A stretch of 64,000 nt of DNA from Limnoperna fortunei (taxonomy: Eukaryota; Mollusca; Bivalvia; Mytilida; Modiolidae). The position numbers and the translations under genes are program-made. The notes below the pieces were generated by a model. That model was given only the letters and a program-made list of their open reading frames with translations. It was not told where the DNA came from and searched no databases. The stretch is taken from assembly GCA_944474755.1 (NCBI GenBank), contig OX104122.1, forward strand, positions 27,059,956 to 27,123,955. Direction: 5' to 3'. Shown here one piece after another: positions 36,301 to 49,859 of this stretch. How positions within the stretch are numbered: position 1 is the first letter of the stretch; each line of letters starts with the position of its first letter.

Positions 36301-36829
36301 ACTTAAATGAAATTTTAAAAAAATCAACGAAAAACCACGAAATCGACCTGAACTGAAACTCGTATGTGGAAAATTTAAATGAAAATGTTGACTAACAAAA
36401 ATAATATGTCGTAGAAACTAAATGTTCTAGAGAGCTAGTACCGCTGACTTGGCTATGAAATGTAGATAAACTACAGTTGTTAATCTGTCCTCTCCGATGC
36501 ACTACTCATACAATTTAACACTTTATTTAGCCATGTTTTTTTCATAGAAACAGTTCTCATATTTCATAGAATAAGAAATCCGGATGCCTCATTGTTTGTC
36601 TTTTCTCAAGACAAAATTAAACTGCTAATACTGTGTACATGATTTTCTATACTTCAATGTCTTAATCATTTGAGAAAAAGAAACGTTGAAAGTGTTAGAC
36701 TTTAAGAATTTAGGATGGCAGCCTTGTGTTTAAATTCAGATCTGTAAAAATCAAGAATATGTGTATTAAACGATTATCTATACTGCAATCCATTAGTCTC
36801 AGAATAGATATCAATTGTAAGCACTTGAA

Positions 36830-37285
36830 ATGGCGGTCATGTTAATTGTCCGATCACAAGTAAATAATATTTGTAGAACATCACGCATGCTCCTTTGTAC
36901 TAAATTACATTTGGACTTGTACTTCCAAAAGAAAAAAAATGTCTTATTTCAGCCAATCATAAACAAGGATTGCTCATGGCGAATATTCTATGCACATTTA
37001 TGACTAAATGAAGAGGGCCTAACGTCATTTGTGCCAGTTACAAAACACTTTAGTTAGTGGAGAGGACTTTTCACATTTCAGCGAATCAGAAATAAGGATT
37101 GTCGATGATGGACATGTTTTCCGACTGATCAAGATCAGGTGCGGAATCTTGGTAGAAAAATATACATAAATAATTTATAGCAAGATATAAAACAATTAGA
37201 CTTGTACTTTTAGAGACAATTTTCATAAATTTTAGCGAATCGGACAAATGGGATTGTTCATGGCGGCCATATTTCCGATCAGACA
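36830..37285. repeat. three to four degenerate tandem copies, ~150-180 bp
   Basis: Recurring blocks are TTTCAGCCAATCATAAACAA, ATTGCTCATGGCGAATATT and TTGGACTTGTACTTCC, with relatives near 37075, 37110 and 37190-37280. Similar to the repeat at 63370-63990 in its 'cagccaatca' and 'ggcggccat' motifs. Confidence 0.6.
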
Positions 37286-37632
37286 AGACTTAACTTGGAG
37301 ATATTCATTAAGGTGAGCTAACTATGGATACAAATAACTTTCAACATCAGCTAAACACGCAACAATTACTAATGAAGACAGTCACGGATATGACAATATC
37401 AAAGATTAGAGCCATTTTTTATTACTATTGCTACTTGTTTATAACATATCTGTCAATATTGCCATAGATTATAATTATTTAAGTTACAAAACTTATCAAA
37501 TATGATTCTAAATTAGGCCCTCCAGTTATCAAGAGAATATTAGACATAGCTCATTCCAGACTGGACACTTGGAACAGTGTGTTTCTTAAATAAAACGTGG
37601 GGATTCCAGTAAATAAAACTTGAGCCATTTTT

Positions 37633-37905
37633 CTGAGGTCAATATTTCACAATGAGACTTGTCAGGCTAGTTACCGAACGAGTGAATACACACTGTAAAC
37701 TCATTTTTTGGCTTTTTATTCCATAAAAAAAAATTATCCTGACCCCAAGTACTATATAATAAAGAAAAATTTATTATTTTTCTGAGGTCAATATTTCACA
37801 ATGAGACATGTCAGGCTAGTTACCAAACGAGTGAATACACACTGTAAACTCATTTTTTGGCTTTTTATTCCATAAAAAAAATTATCCTGACCCCAAGTGC
37901 CTGTG
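37633..37905 (+). repeat. two tandem copies of the right arm of the 52867-53394 element
   Basis: TGAGGTCAATATTTCACAAT, GAGTGAATACACACTGTAAA and TTATCCTGACCCCAAGT occur twice, about 160 bp apart. The second copy ends at the full TGCCTGTG terminus; the first stops at CCCCAAG. Confidence 0.82.
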
Positions 37906-38370
37906 GTACTATGTTATGTCTTTTGTTATTAGTTTTAAACGCATCGCCGGAAGTACAAGCGACCAATCAAACTAGACCATTAAATGTTCATTAAAACACA
38001 AAAAAATATTACAAGTGTGGAAATGGTCGGTAAATGGTAGCAAAGCGAGAACACGACCGGACGCGGTTTTCCGACTACGGCACATACCTAACATTTCATA
38101 ACTGTATTAAAAAAAATCTATGAAACTTACCTATAGTTGGGTTTCATTGTCCTTCAAGCCACTATTTTCATTTCACTCTTTTGGTTTAGCGTATTATTAT
38201 ATGATATGACAGTAATTATATAACAAAATTTATATTTAATAGATTTGATATAGGAATTAAGTTCAATATCATATGTTATTCGGGATCTTCACAGGGGATA
38301 TGGAGTTTTCCCTTTATATTTATCGTTTCTATGCATTTTTATGCTATACAATATTATACGGTTATTGCAT

Positions 38371-38465
38371 GAATATTGGAAAATATTGTCCCAAGCAAGG
38401 GCTATATTGCACGAGCTTGTGAGTGCAATATAGCATCTTGCGAGGGATAATATTTCACAATATTC
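38371..38465. mobile_element. foldback element
   Basis: GAATATTGGAAAATATT faces AATATTTCACAATATTC, and CTATATTGCAC faces GTGCAATATAG around a 10-base loop. Confidence 0.75.
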
Positions 38466-39183
38466 TGTTGAAGTAATGTATCTAGTTAATCCCTGCAATA
38501 TGATTAGTTAATCAAGACGGGGATATCGTACCGTATTCCCTGTGAAACCCCGGGGATATTGAAACCAGTTTCAAAAATGCGTCTATTCATTGTCTTTTTT
38601 ATTTGTTTCACATAAAATAAATAGTTAAACATATTATAAGGATGAAATATCGATTTTAAATACAAGGATTTTATGGAATCTATCATATCCGTCTGTTATT
38701 TGTCTTGAAATTAACAAGGGAGATAACCGATGTAGTCTGGTAAAAAATGACAACAAAGCATTTGCATCGCACTTCGAAAAGGGATATATATCATAAACAG
38801 TTTTGCTGGTAATAAAAAGTCGTCAAAAATAACAAGGTTATAAAATTTAAATTGCCATAAAAATTTGTGTTTGAATTAAACTATGAAAATTTATCAGTTC
38901 AACTAATTTAACTGTACAGTAGTACACCAACATTTTTCGTTTTTCATATTATATACAATTATACACATGAAAGTATTCATAACAGTGTGTATTGACCAGT
39001 CAAAAATCATTTATGAAACAGGTATGGTGCAGTATTCGCAAGCTTGGTACGTTCTTCAATAGTGGTGGTCCAAATAAGTTTTTTCTTCAAGCACGAGAAA
39101 TGTTATAATATATATACTCTAGAATATTTGTACCAGAAGACTTCAGCAGAATATAATTGTTATTCGGGCTTCACATGGGATAC
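38466..39183. other. no gene seen
   Basis: AT-rich; a few bases around 38525-38565 (CCCTGTGAAACCCCGGGG) are GC-rich and may be the end of an older foldback. Confidence 0.4.
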
Positions 39184-39265
39184 GGGTTCATATTCCCTGT
39201 CTGTATTTTATATTCCCTTCGCCTCCGGCTCAGGGAATATAAAACACAGACAGGGAATATGAACC
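39184..39265. mobile_element. foldback element, 82 bp
   Basis: GGGTTCATATTCCCTGTCTG faces CAGACAGGGAATATGAACC. Inner TATATTCCCT and AGGGAATATA also pair around CGCCTCCGGC. Confidence 0.88.
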
Positions 39266-40610
39266 TATTTTTTTTTCTCAATTTTCAGGGTTTTTGTTCA
39301 GGGGACTGGAGGTTATTATAACCTGTAATAATTCAGCATTAGTTACAGTCAATGTAGCTATTTATTAAATACAGAGAAACACCTAAATATGAAAGAAGAG
39401 CGAGATTCTGAAGTATTTGCGCATAGTTAAAGTTTTGACATTGTTTGCTTTCACTTAGGCACCAAGTTTCGTTTAGTAATGAGAGACCCTTTCAAACGGA
39501 AGGATTTCCTCTCGCTCAAAAACAGTTCATTCACAGAGCCGTTTCATCATCATATATATCATATGGATTAATGTTGGTTTTTTGTAGGGGATCAAATTCA
39601 TAGAGCCGCTTACGTTGAGATAGATAATGAGATCGAGACAAATCCACGAACTGTAAAGTGTAGCCTGGACTCCTGATTAATAGTTTCAATACCGTAAGCG
39701 GACTTCCAGGTCGAATATACAGTCAGGTCACCAGCACTGAATACGGTTCAATTTTGCTACAACCGAAAACCTCAAAATGTACATAGGTATTAACTGTAAT
39801 TGACGTAATTCCGATATAAAGCATTCAATTCAAATAAACGAATACTTTAATAGAGTCAGGTATCGTTTCTGAAAATAACACTTTGGAAAATTGTAAGCTG
39901 AAAAAAAATCTAGCTTTAAATTGTATTGACAGAAATTTCAGGTGGAACAATAACGCGCGAAATGATTCCTAAAACATGGTGTTTGAAACAACCAATCAAT
40001 TTTGGTACAAGACTGGTGGTGACCTGTGGCTATATTTTAAAGTTAAGCTTGCTTAAATGAAAAATATTACACCAGGCCCAATGCCAAAAATATTTTGCTC
40101 AGCATGAGAATATTCTCAATTACCATGACAACATAGGAAATTAAAAGTTTTTATCTGATAAAATTGAAAATTAAACAAAAATTGTATGGCGCCAGGAGCA
40201 GACGTAAGTTTACGATCAATTTTACACGTAACTTACAACTACGAATCTTTGAGAATATTAAAACAGACGTAAACTTACGCTACGTTTAAAATTACGTCTA
40301 CGATTTTTTTATGAATATGGCTGCAGGTTACTGAAATCTTTTTATCGCTGTTCTGTAACATTGTGACGTCACGTTGTCTTTAGAAACTGACGTAATATTG
40401 GATTTTCTCAGCTTTTACAATCCAGAGAAAATTTTACATAAAAGCGATAATTAAAAATATAAATGTCTCTGTATGTCTATTTTATTATCGATTTTCACAC
40501 ATAATCAGAAGTCTCATATAGCACGAAAGTCACTAGAGACATGAACTGCAGTAGGTAAGTACTTGTCGCAATGTTGTCAAATTTCGTGTTGTTCTTTTAA
40601 ATTTTGACCT
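39266..40610. other. no gene seen
   Basis: Intergenic; around 40200-40310 the motif CGTAAGTTTACG/CGTAAACTTACG recurs in both orientations, a weak foldback. Confidence 0.4.
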
Positions 40611-40745
40611 ATATTTTCTATTGGGTTCGGGTTACCTTCTTTCTGGATTTTTGTGTTTTATGTGTTTGCTTCGTGTTGTATATGTTTGTTTAAATCTGAA
40701 TTTTTAACTGTCCCTTGGCATTTGGCTCTTGTTGTTCGATCGGTT
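40611..40745 (+). repeat. ~135-bp dispersed repeat, copy 2
   Basis: Matches 34986-35120 (AACTGTCCCTTGGCATTTGG, CTCTTGTTGTTCGATCGG). Confidence 0.85.
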
Positions 40746-41272
40746 CTTATTTAAAAATTATGTATAAAAGCATATCGCAGACTCGTGGATGCAATAGTAA
40801 TGTTTCTACTAATTTGTAGAAAACGTCGGAATCAAGTTGTTCAATATAGATATTCAAGAAAATGTACATTTACTTAATAATACCGTATGGAAATTATAAA
40901 TGTAATATTTAAATCAATGCCATGCACCGCGTAAGAAAGATTAAAAAAATATTTACATATATGTAATTGATTTATTTTGTATTAAAATCAGATCATGAAT
41001 AATACGATTTGCAATAGAACAAACGTGCGCAATACAAATTTTACCACAACATCCAGTTAAAAAACTGTCAACGCGTAAAAGTCTTCAAGGGCTTATTTTT
41101 AATAGATAAAATATTAGGTGAACAAGTTTTAAAAGTAAAAGAATTTGTTTGTTTCAAGACTGTTGATTGCCATTGGTCTGATGGTGTTGGAGGTAACTTT
41201 CCATGACGAAATTTAGTCAACAGTGGAAATAATGTACAAATGTGCTTTGTTTTCAACAGATACAATTAGTTG

Positions 41273-41365
41273 TATACGTTCATAGATATGGGGATTGAAC
41301 AGCACCCTTAACACTACTTCAGTGCGTTCTTCACGTGTTAAAATCTCCATATCTATGAACGTATA
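41273..41365. mobile_element. hairpin element with 19-bp perfect ends
   Basis: TATACGTTCATAGATATGG faces CCATATCTATGAACGTATA. An inner TTAACAC/GTGTTAA also pairs. Confidence 0.85.
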
Positions 41366-42835
41366 TTTAACTATAACAGTATTATTGACGAACATGTATC
41401 TTAGCCTTGCAACACTGCTGATGTTCATAATTGTGAGCAGCTTGAAATAAATCAAAGTCTGTTATAAAATTGTAATAAAATTATCCCCATCTTAAGACCA
41501 CCTTTAGGACACCTAGTTCATCGTTAAGGTTGGACGAAAATTTGGACATATGTCCTTACTTGCGACATCTTCGTCCTAAGATGGTCTGTGGATATGACTT
41601 AGTTTTAAGACATCTTCGATGACACAACAATTATTGTTTATGACTTAAATAGCAAAAGTGTCAACACTTCACAGTTTTGCAGTTTACATTGTCGTGCTTT
41701 CTCACATCCATATTCAACTGACAATGCCACATGTCGCACCTTGTTTCATAATTGAATGTACAATTTATACCCCTAATGTCATGCCGGTGTTATACTATGG
41801 CGCATATACAAACACGCTCAGTACGAAATAAAGCGAAATGTTAAAATACACTAAAATAAGCATTTGTTCAATAATACTTTCCATGAGTTTTATAACATTA
41901 ATTAGTCTTTTTATTGAAATCGACATTGTCTTTTCACAGCTCATGTAAAAGTGTGTGAATTGTAACCATCCTCCCAAGTTATGGGTTTTGATTCCACTAT
42001 TATGTTGCGAACGTGGAATTAGAACCCCTTGGGAGGATGCGTGTAACCAGATTTGTACGACAGTATAGAAAGTGACTTATTTTTGTAAATTTTAATAACT
42101 TAAACTTATAGTACATGTATACATGAACAGATCTATTTTTACAATAAATAAATTATACCAGAATACTTGCATAGTTTAATATTTTTATTATAATTGATTC
42201 AAACATGCTGTCTTTTTATTGGACAGTGACAATGGTTTAATTTCTACTGATTCCGATTTTAGCCCTGCCATTATAGCAAAATGTGTTAATTGCTCGTGCT
42301 TTCCTCTCAACATGTGTGATAAAAAATAACACTCGCTCAGACCGGAGATTGCCTAACTGGAAAATTATCATACGCTCCAGCCGACTTTTACTTTTATTTT
42401 TTAAATATATATAACTATAAATTTCAATTTTAGTGGTCGATGAATCATCTGTAATTATAAAATATACTGTTAAAAATGTAAGAATAAAATTGTAATAAAA
42501 TTATCCCTATCTTAAGACCACCTTTAGGACACCTAGTTCATCGTTAAGGTTGGACTAAAATTTGGACATATGTACCTACTTGCGACATCTTCGTCCTAAG
42601 ATGGTCTGTGGACATGACTTAGTTTTAAGACATCTTCGATGACACAACCATTGTTGTTTATGACTTAAATAGCAAAAGTGTCAACACTTCACAGTTTTGC
42701 AGTTTACATTGTCGTGCTTTCTCACATCCATATTCAACTGACAATGCCACATGTCGCACCTTGTTTCATAATTGAATGGACATATATTTATTTAGTTCGT
42801 TTTCATAACGGCTATAAAGATATATATTTTTCAGG

Positions 42836-42837
42836 AA

Positions 42838-42916
<79 letters not shown>

Positions 42917-42945
42917 ATTAATTAATTAATTAATTAATTAGTTAA
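42836..42945. repeat. AAAT microsatellite in array copy 2
   Basis: About 20 AAAT units followed by AATT units. Confidence 0.95.
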
Positions 42946-44162
42946 TTAATTCAATCTATCCAGATAATCTCCCTTTTAATATGAACCTTCATGGCTTTTC
43001 ACTTCGCCACGGCCGAGGCGAGCAACAACCATAAGACCCCAAACAAATAAACAAGTACATGTAAGTTACTAATAAATAATACAAATGTACAATTTATACC
43101 CCTAATGTCATGCCGGTGTTATACTATGGCGCATATACAAACACGCTCAGTACGAAATAAAGCGAAATGTTAAAATACACTAAAATAAGCATTTGTTCTA
43201 TAATACTTTCCATGAGTTTTATAACATTAATTAGTCTTTTTATTGAAATCGACATTGTCTTTTCACAGATCATGTAAAAGTGTGTGAATTGTAACCATCC
43301 TCCCAAGTTATGGGTTTTGATTCCACTATTATGTTGCGAACGTGGAATTAGAACCCCTTGGGAGGATGCGTGTAACCAGATTTGTACGACAGTATAGAAA
43401 GTGACTTATTTTTGTAAATTTTAATAACTTAAACTTATAGTACATGTATACATGAACAGATCTATTTTTACAATAAATAAATTATACCAGAATACTTGCA
43501 TAGTTTAATATTTTTATTATAATTGATTCAAACATGCTGTCTTTTTATTGGACAGTAACAATGGTTTAATTTCTACTGATTCTGATTTTAGCCCTGCCAT
43601 TATAGCAAAATGTGTTAATTGCTCGTGCTTTCCTCTCAACATGTGTGATAAAAAATAACACTCGCTCAGACCGGAGATTGCCTCACTGGTAAACTATTAT
43701 ACGCTCCAGCCGACTTTTACTTTTATTTTTTAAATATATATAACTATAAATTTCAATTTTAGTGGTCGATGAATCATCTGTAATTATAAAATATACTGTT
43801 AAAAATGTAAGAATAAAATTGTAATAAAATTATCCCTATCTTAAGACCACCTTTAGGACACCTAGTTCATCGTTAAGGTTGGACTAAAATTTGGACATAT
43901 GTACCTACTTGCGACATCTTCGTCCTAAGATGGTCTGTGGATATGACTTAGTTTTAAGACATCTTCGATGACACAACAATTATTGTTTATGACTTAAATA
44001 GCAAAAGTGTCAACACTTAACAGTTTTGCAGTTTACATTGTCGTGCTTTCTCACATCCATATTCAACTGGCAGTCACATGTCGCACCTTGTTTCATAATT
44101 GAATGGACATATATTTATTTAGTTCGTTTTCAAAACGGCTATAAAGATATATATTTTTCAGG

Positions 44163-44164
44163 AA

Positions 44165-44255
<91 letters not shown>

Positions 44256-44330
44256 ATTAATTAATTAATTAATTAATTAATTAATTAATAAATTAATAAA
44301 TAAATAAATTAATTAATTAGTTAATTAATT
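44163..44330. repeat. AAAT/AATT microsatellite in array copy 3
   Basis: Over 20 AAAT units, then AATT and mixed units; longer than in copy 2. Confidence 0.95.
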
Positions 44331-45545
44331 CAATCTATCCAGATAATCTCCCTTTTAATATGAACCTTCATGGCTTTTCACTTCGCCACGGCCGAGGCGA
44401 GCAACAACCATAAGACCCCAAACAAATAAACAAGTACATGTAAGTTACAAATAAATAATACAAATGTACAATTTATACCCCTAATGTCATGCCGGTGTTA
44501 TACTATGGCGCATATACAAACACGCTCAGTACGAAATAAAGCGAAATGTTAAAATACACTAAAATAAGCATTTGTTCTATAATACTTTCCATGAGTTTTA
44601 TAACATTAATTAGTCTTTTTATTGAAATCGACATTGTCTTTTCACAGCTCATGTAAAAGTGTGTGAATTGTAACCATCCTCCCAAGTTATGGGTTTTGAT
44701 TCCACTATTATGTTGCGAACGTGGAATTAGAACCCCTTGGGAGGATGCGTGTAACCAGATTTGTACGACAGTATAGAAAGTGACTTATTTTTGTAAATTT
44801 TAATAACTTAAACTTATAGTACATGTATACATGAATTAACAGATCTATTTTTACAATAAATAAATTATACCAGAATACTTGCATAGTTTAATATTTTTAT
44901 TATAATTGATTCAAACATGCTGTCTTTTTATTAGACAGTAACAATGGTTTAATTTCTACTGATTCCGATTTTAGCCCTGCCATTATAGCAAAATGTGTTA
45001 ATTGCTCGTGCTTTCCTCTCAACATGTGTGATAAAAAATAACACTCGCTCAGACCGGAGATTGCCTAACTGGAAAATTATCATACGCTCCAGCCGACTTT
45101 TACTTTTATTTTTTAAATATATATAACTATAAATTTCAATTTTAGTGGTCGATGAATCATCTGTAATTATAAAATATACTGTTAAAAATGTAAGAATAAA
45201 ATTGTAATAAAATTATCCCTATCTTAAGACCACCTTTAGGACACCTAGTTCATCGTTAAGGTTGGACTAAAATTTGGACATATGTCCCTACTTGCGACAT
45301 CTTCGTCCTAAGATGGTCAGTGGACATGACTTAGTTTTAAGACATCTTCGATGACACAACCATTGTTGTTTATGACTTAAATAGCAAAAGTGTCAACACT
45401 TAACAGTTTTGCAGTTTACATTGTCGTGCTTTCTCACATCCATATTCAACTGACAATGCCACATGTCGCACCTTGTTTCATAATTGAATGGACATATATT
45501 TATTTAGTTCGTTTTCAAAACGGCTATAAAGATATATATTTTTCA

Positions 45546-45705
<160 letters not shown>

Positions 45706-46913
45706 ATCTATCCAGATAATCTCCCTTTTAATATGAACCTTCATGGCTTTTCACTTCGCCACGGCCGAGGCGAGCAACAACCATAAGACCCCAAACAAAT
45801 AAACAAGTACATGTAAGTTACAAATAAATAATACAAATGTACAATTTATACCCCTAATGTCATGCCGGTGTTATACTATGGCGCATATACAAACACGCTC
45901 AGTACGAAATAAAGCGAAATGTTAAAATACACTAAAATAAGCATTTGTTCTATAATACTTTCCATGAGTTTTATAACATTAATTAGTCTTTTTATTGAAA
46001 TCGACATTGTCTTTTCACAGATCATGTAAAAGTGTGTGAATTGTAACCATCCTCCCAAGTTATGGGTTTTGATTCCACTATTATGTTGCGAACGTGGAAT
46101 TAGAACCCCTTGGGAGGATGCGTGTAACCAGATTTGTACGACAGTATAGAAAGTGACTTATTTTTGTAAATTTTAATAACTTAAACTTATAGTACATGTA
46201 TACATGAACAGATCTATTTTTACAATAAATAAATTATACCAGAATACTTGCATAGTTTAATATTTTTATTATAATTGATTCAAACATGCTGTCTTTTTAT
46301 TGGACAGTAACAATGGTTTAATTTCTACTGATTCCGATTTTAGCCCTGCCATTATAGCAAAATGTGTTAATTGCTCGTGCTTTCCTCTCAACATGTGTGA
46401 TAAAAAATAACACTCGCTCAGACCGGAGATTGCCTAACTGGAAAATTATCATACGCTCCAGCCGACTTTTACTTTTATTTTTTAAATATATATAACTATA
46501 AATTTCAATTTTAGTGGTCGATGAATCATCTGTAATTATAAAATATACTGTTAAAAATGTAAGAATAAAATTGTAATAAAATTATCCCTATCTTAAGACC
46601 ACCTTTAGGACACCTAGTTCATCGTTAAGGTTGGACTAAAATTTGGACATATGTACCTACTTGCGACATCTTCGTCCTAAGATGGTCTGTGGATATGACT
46701 TAGTTTTAAGACATCTTCGATGACACAACCATTGTTGTTTATGACTTAAATAGCAAGTGTCAACACTTCACAGTTTTGCAGTTTACATTGTCGTGCTTTC
46801 TCACATCCATATTCAACTGACAATGCCACATGTCGCACCTTGTTTCATAATTGAATGGACATATATTTATTTAGTTCGTTTTCAAAACGGCTATAAAGAT
46901 ATATATTTTTCAG

Positions 46914-47036
<123 letters not shown>

Positions 47037-47667
47037 ACACCTTATGTTTATATATACCCCTAATTAAAAGTGGGCAAACCAGGATGACACCCCTTTTACT
47101 ATGAAGGATGTGTTCCCCGAACGCCTACTGGATAAAAACAACACCTCATTAGGTAGGGGGATTAAGGGGCCTACCAAGTGTAATGCCATAATTAGTTTAC
47201 CTGGATTTACCTTGAAAATTATAATTAAGTACAGTAGACATTGAAAACTGAATTGACTAGAAAAATATCAAAATAAAATATAAAAAAGGAATGGATGGTT
47301 TCAAATTAAATAAAATTATATTAAAAAGCTAAGAAATAGTATAAAAATGGGTGAAAAGTCAAAACCCCCATACTAAGCCAATATGGCCAATGCTCAGCTG
47401 AATGTGAAATTCATCACCAACAGACAATCTATTAATAAAAAATACATCTTTACTTATAATTTAACTATACAGTTGGTGCATACATGCATAGACATAAAAT
47501 AAAAAAAACATAGAAAATATGACTTGAAACCAAGGGCTGTTTTTTATATGGACGCAATAGAAGACGTATAGTTCCAGGCCCTCGAAGACGTAGACAGATA
47601 TTTACAGACTATGGGACAGAGCAGTGGGTAAAAGGAGACATGACCGTATAAAACCACTTTGGAACTC

Positions 47668-48053
47668 AAGGACCCAGGACTACCAACAACATAGAGAGAT
47701 GGCACAGCAAACTGAAAAAGATGACAGAGCACGCACATCCCAATATATTCACTTCAATCCAGACGTTTAAAGATAAACAGAACCCCAACGACATAACCCG
47801 AGTACAGAGACAGGCTGGTGGAACCACTCTATCCCGTGCCAAGAAATACCTCAACATCGACCGCAGACTCACTACACTCAAGGAACGTTACCAGACAGGC
47901 ATCATCATCCTCACAAGTCAGGGTTTCTGTGTCCACATGTGTCCACGAATGGTGGACACATGTGGACACAGAAACCCTGACCTGTGAGGATGGGTATCAT
48001 CGACTTAATGACTTACGCCCACTCAGCATCAGAGCTCCTCCATCTCGAATAAG
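47668..48053 (+). pseudogene. MULE/FLYWCH-type transposase C-terminal remnant, split by a palindrome
   Basis: The frame reads GPRTTNNIERWHSKLKKMTE, HAHPNIFTSIQTFKDKQ, then KKYLNIDRRLTTLKERYQTG. The R-T-N-N-xE-xWH and HPNI motifs are typical of MULE transposase C-termini. A TAA interrupts the frame just upstream near 47657. The palindrome at 47907-47992 interrupts it after YQTG; the frame then resumes as DLMTYAHSASELLHLE and a stop at ~48053. Not functional. Confidence 0.78.
47907..47992. mobile_element. 86-bp palindromic insertion inside the transposase
   Basis: ATCCTCACAAGTCAGGG and GTTTCTGTGTCCACATGTG pair with their inverses around GAAT. GGCATCATC at 47898-47906 and GGTATCATC at 47993-48001 flank it, a 9-bp (or 8-bp) target duplication with one change. 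Removing the insert and one duplicate restores the transposase frame. Confidence 0.88.
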
Positions 48054-48525
48054 AGACAAAATGACTCTGTGTTTAGTTTAGTGCTTTGTTTTTTTTAATT
48101 GTTTAATTTAATTTTTATTATTATTACATTATTAGATGTAAAGAGCTTTATCATGAAATAGATGTAATGAATTTAATTTAATTTAATAAAATGTATGAAT
48201 AAAGTATTTTCTTTAGTTTGAATTTGTTTTCAACCTTACATTTGTCTGCTACAATATTCAACTATAAAAAAAAAACATAAAAACACAAAAACATATATAT
48301 ATTTCACAAGTGACGAATTCAAAATTATTTATATATGTAAATACCTATAATATTATATTATGAAATTCCTAATACTTTTCTTATGATATTTTACCTATGC
48401 TAAAAATAGGCAACACTAATTTAAACACCCATTAGAAGGCCCCTTAATCCCATACATTCATTAGATGTTTTTTTAAATCCAGTAGGCGTTCGGAGAATAA
48501 ACCGAATCCTCCGTGTAATATGGAT

Positions 48526-48895
48526 AATTATGTAGATATAAATAATGTGCTTAGTAAAAATTGTATCAAACAATTAGATGATATGTTATTTGAAAAATAT
48601 GTAGTAGAATGGGAAAATAGAATTACATCCCAGAATACTAGTAATAAATTACGTACATATAAATTGTTTAAGAATACTTATATATAGATGTGCTTTTGCC
48701 AAGTTTCGATGTGGAGTAGCACCGTTAAAAATAGAAACGGGTAGACATGAAAATAAAAATGTAAATGAAAGAGTATGTTTTGTATGTAACACAGAAATAG
48801 ACGATGAAAAACATGTAATGTTATCATGTCCATTATATGCAGATTTACGCAATTTATTATCTACTGAAGCAAACAAAATAAATTGTGAATTTTAA
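48526..48895 (+). pseudogene. LINE reverse-transcriptase C-terminal remnant
   Basis: One frame gives EKYVVEWENRITSQNTSNKL then a stop. After a frame change comes CAFAKFRCGVAPLKIETGRH and ERVCFVCNTEIDDEKHVMLS, a CxxC...HxxxxC zinc-knuckle of the type at the end of LINE ORF2. Broken by a frameshift and truncated at the 5' side. Confidence 0.75.
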
Positions 48896-49079
48896 TGCTT
48901 TATCTGATGATGATAAGTTTATAACTTTATTTCAAAATACCGATTTTTATTATCTAGTTGCCAAGACCTGCTATAGTATTTTAAGTAGACGGAATACCAT
49001 TTTCTTCTCATAATAATATGTGTTTATGTTTTATTTATATTTATTTCTTTATTGCTATAAGATTTGCACGAGATTATAA

Positions 49080-49352
49080 AAAGTGACTTATTTGTAAATT
49101 TTAATAACTTAAAGTTATAGTTTAAATGTACAGATCTATTTTTTAAAAGGTGTTAATTCTTCGTGCTTCCCTCTTAACGTGTGTGATAAAAAAATAACAC
49201 CCGCTCAGACCGGAGATTGCCTAACTGGAAAATTATCACCCGATCAAGCCGACTTTTACTTTTATTTTTTATATAACTATATATTTCAATTTTAGTGGTC
49301 ACTGAATCATCTGTAATTATAAAATATACTGTTAAAAATGTAAGAATAAAAT
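49080..49352. repeat. diverged remnant of the 1.37-kb array unit
   Basis: AAGTGACTTATTTGTAAATT, ACCGGAGATTGCCTAACTGG and GGTCACTGAATCATCTGTAA match the unit's last ~400 bases, with an internal deletion. It suggests the array once extended past the MULE and LINE insertions. Confidence 0.85.
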
Positions 49353-49603
49353 TATTGATTTATTTATACCATTTTTATTTTTGAAATGTTATGGCCGGAA
49401 TTACAGTATTATCAAAATGCAGTATAAACAAACAATATTAAGGGTAACAGCTTTACAACAATAACAATGTAGGCATCCTCTGTTTTTATCTGATGAAGGA
49501 AGATGGGGATTTAATTCGTGCAACAAAACAATTACTGACTTTAATATATGGTCGTTATCAGGATTTCTCAGCCCTAAGAAAAAATGCATACATGATGGCT
49601 GAT

Positions 49604-49723
49604 AATATGACATTATTACGTGATGATTTGTATTGACCTAGATATTGGTCCAAGGCTTGCTGTATTGGCCTGAGGCACAGCCAATAACTTGGCAAATACA
49701 GAAGTCATCACGTAATGATATGT
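49604..49723. mobile_element. foldback element
   Basis: ATATGACATTATTACGTGAT faces TCATCACGTAATGATATG; the inner region has CTGTATTGGCC repeats. More GGCCAATACAGG repeats follow to about 49850. Confidence 0.65.
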
Positions 49724-49859
49724 TTATTAATTAACTAGTCAAAATAGATTAGGCCAATACAGGTTGGACTCAGGCCAATACAGGTCGAATCAGGCCAATA
49801 CCGATATTGGACTAGTTAATTCCGTATTGAACTAGTTCAGCAAAATATATCATATCGGC

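Larger units (their letters stand above)
47100..48512. mobile_element. decayed MULE-type DNA transposon with long terminal inverted repeats
   Basis: Left CCGAACGCCTACTGGAT (47117-47133) and GGATTAAGGGGCCT (47159-47172) face right AGGCCCCTTAATCCC (48437-48451) and ATCCAGTAGGCGTTCGG (48477-48493), so the ends are inverted over ~60 bases with gaps. Inside on the plus strand is the C-terminal part of a transposase. Exact outer ends and the target duplication are not resolved. Confidence 0.75.
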
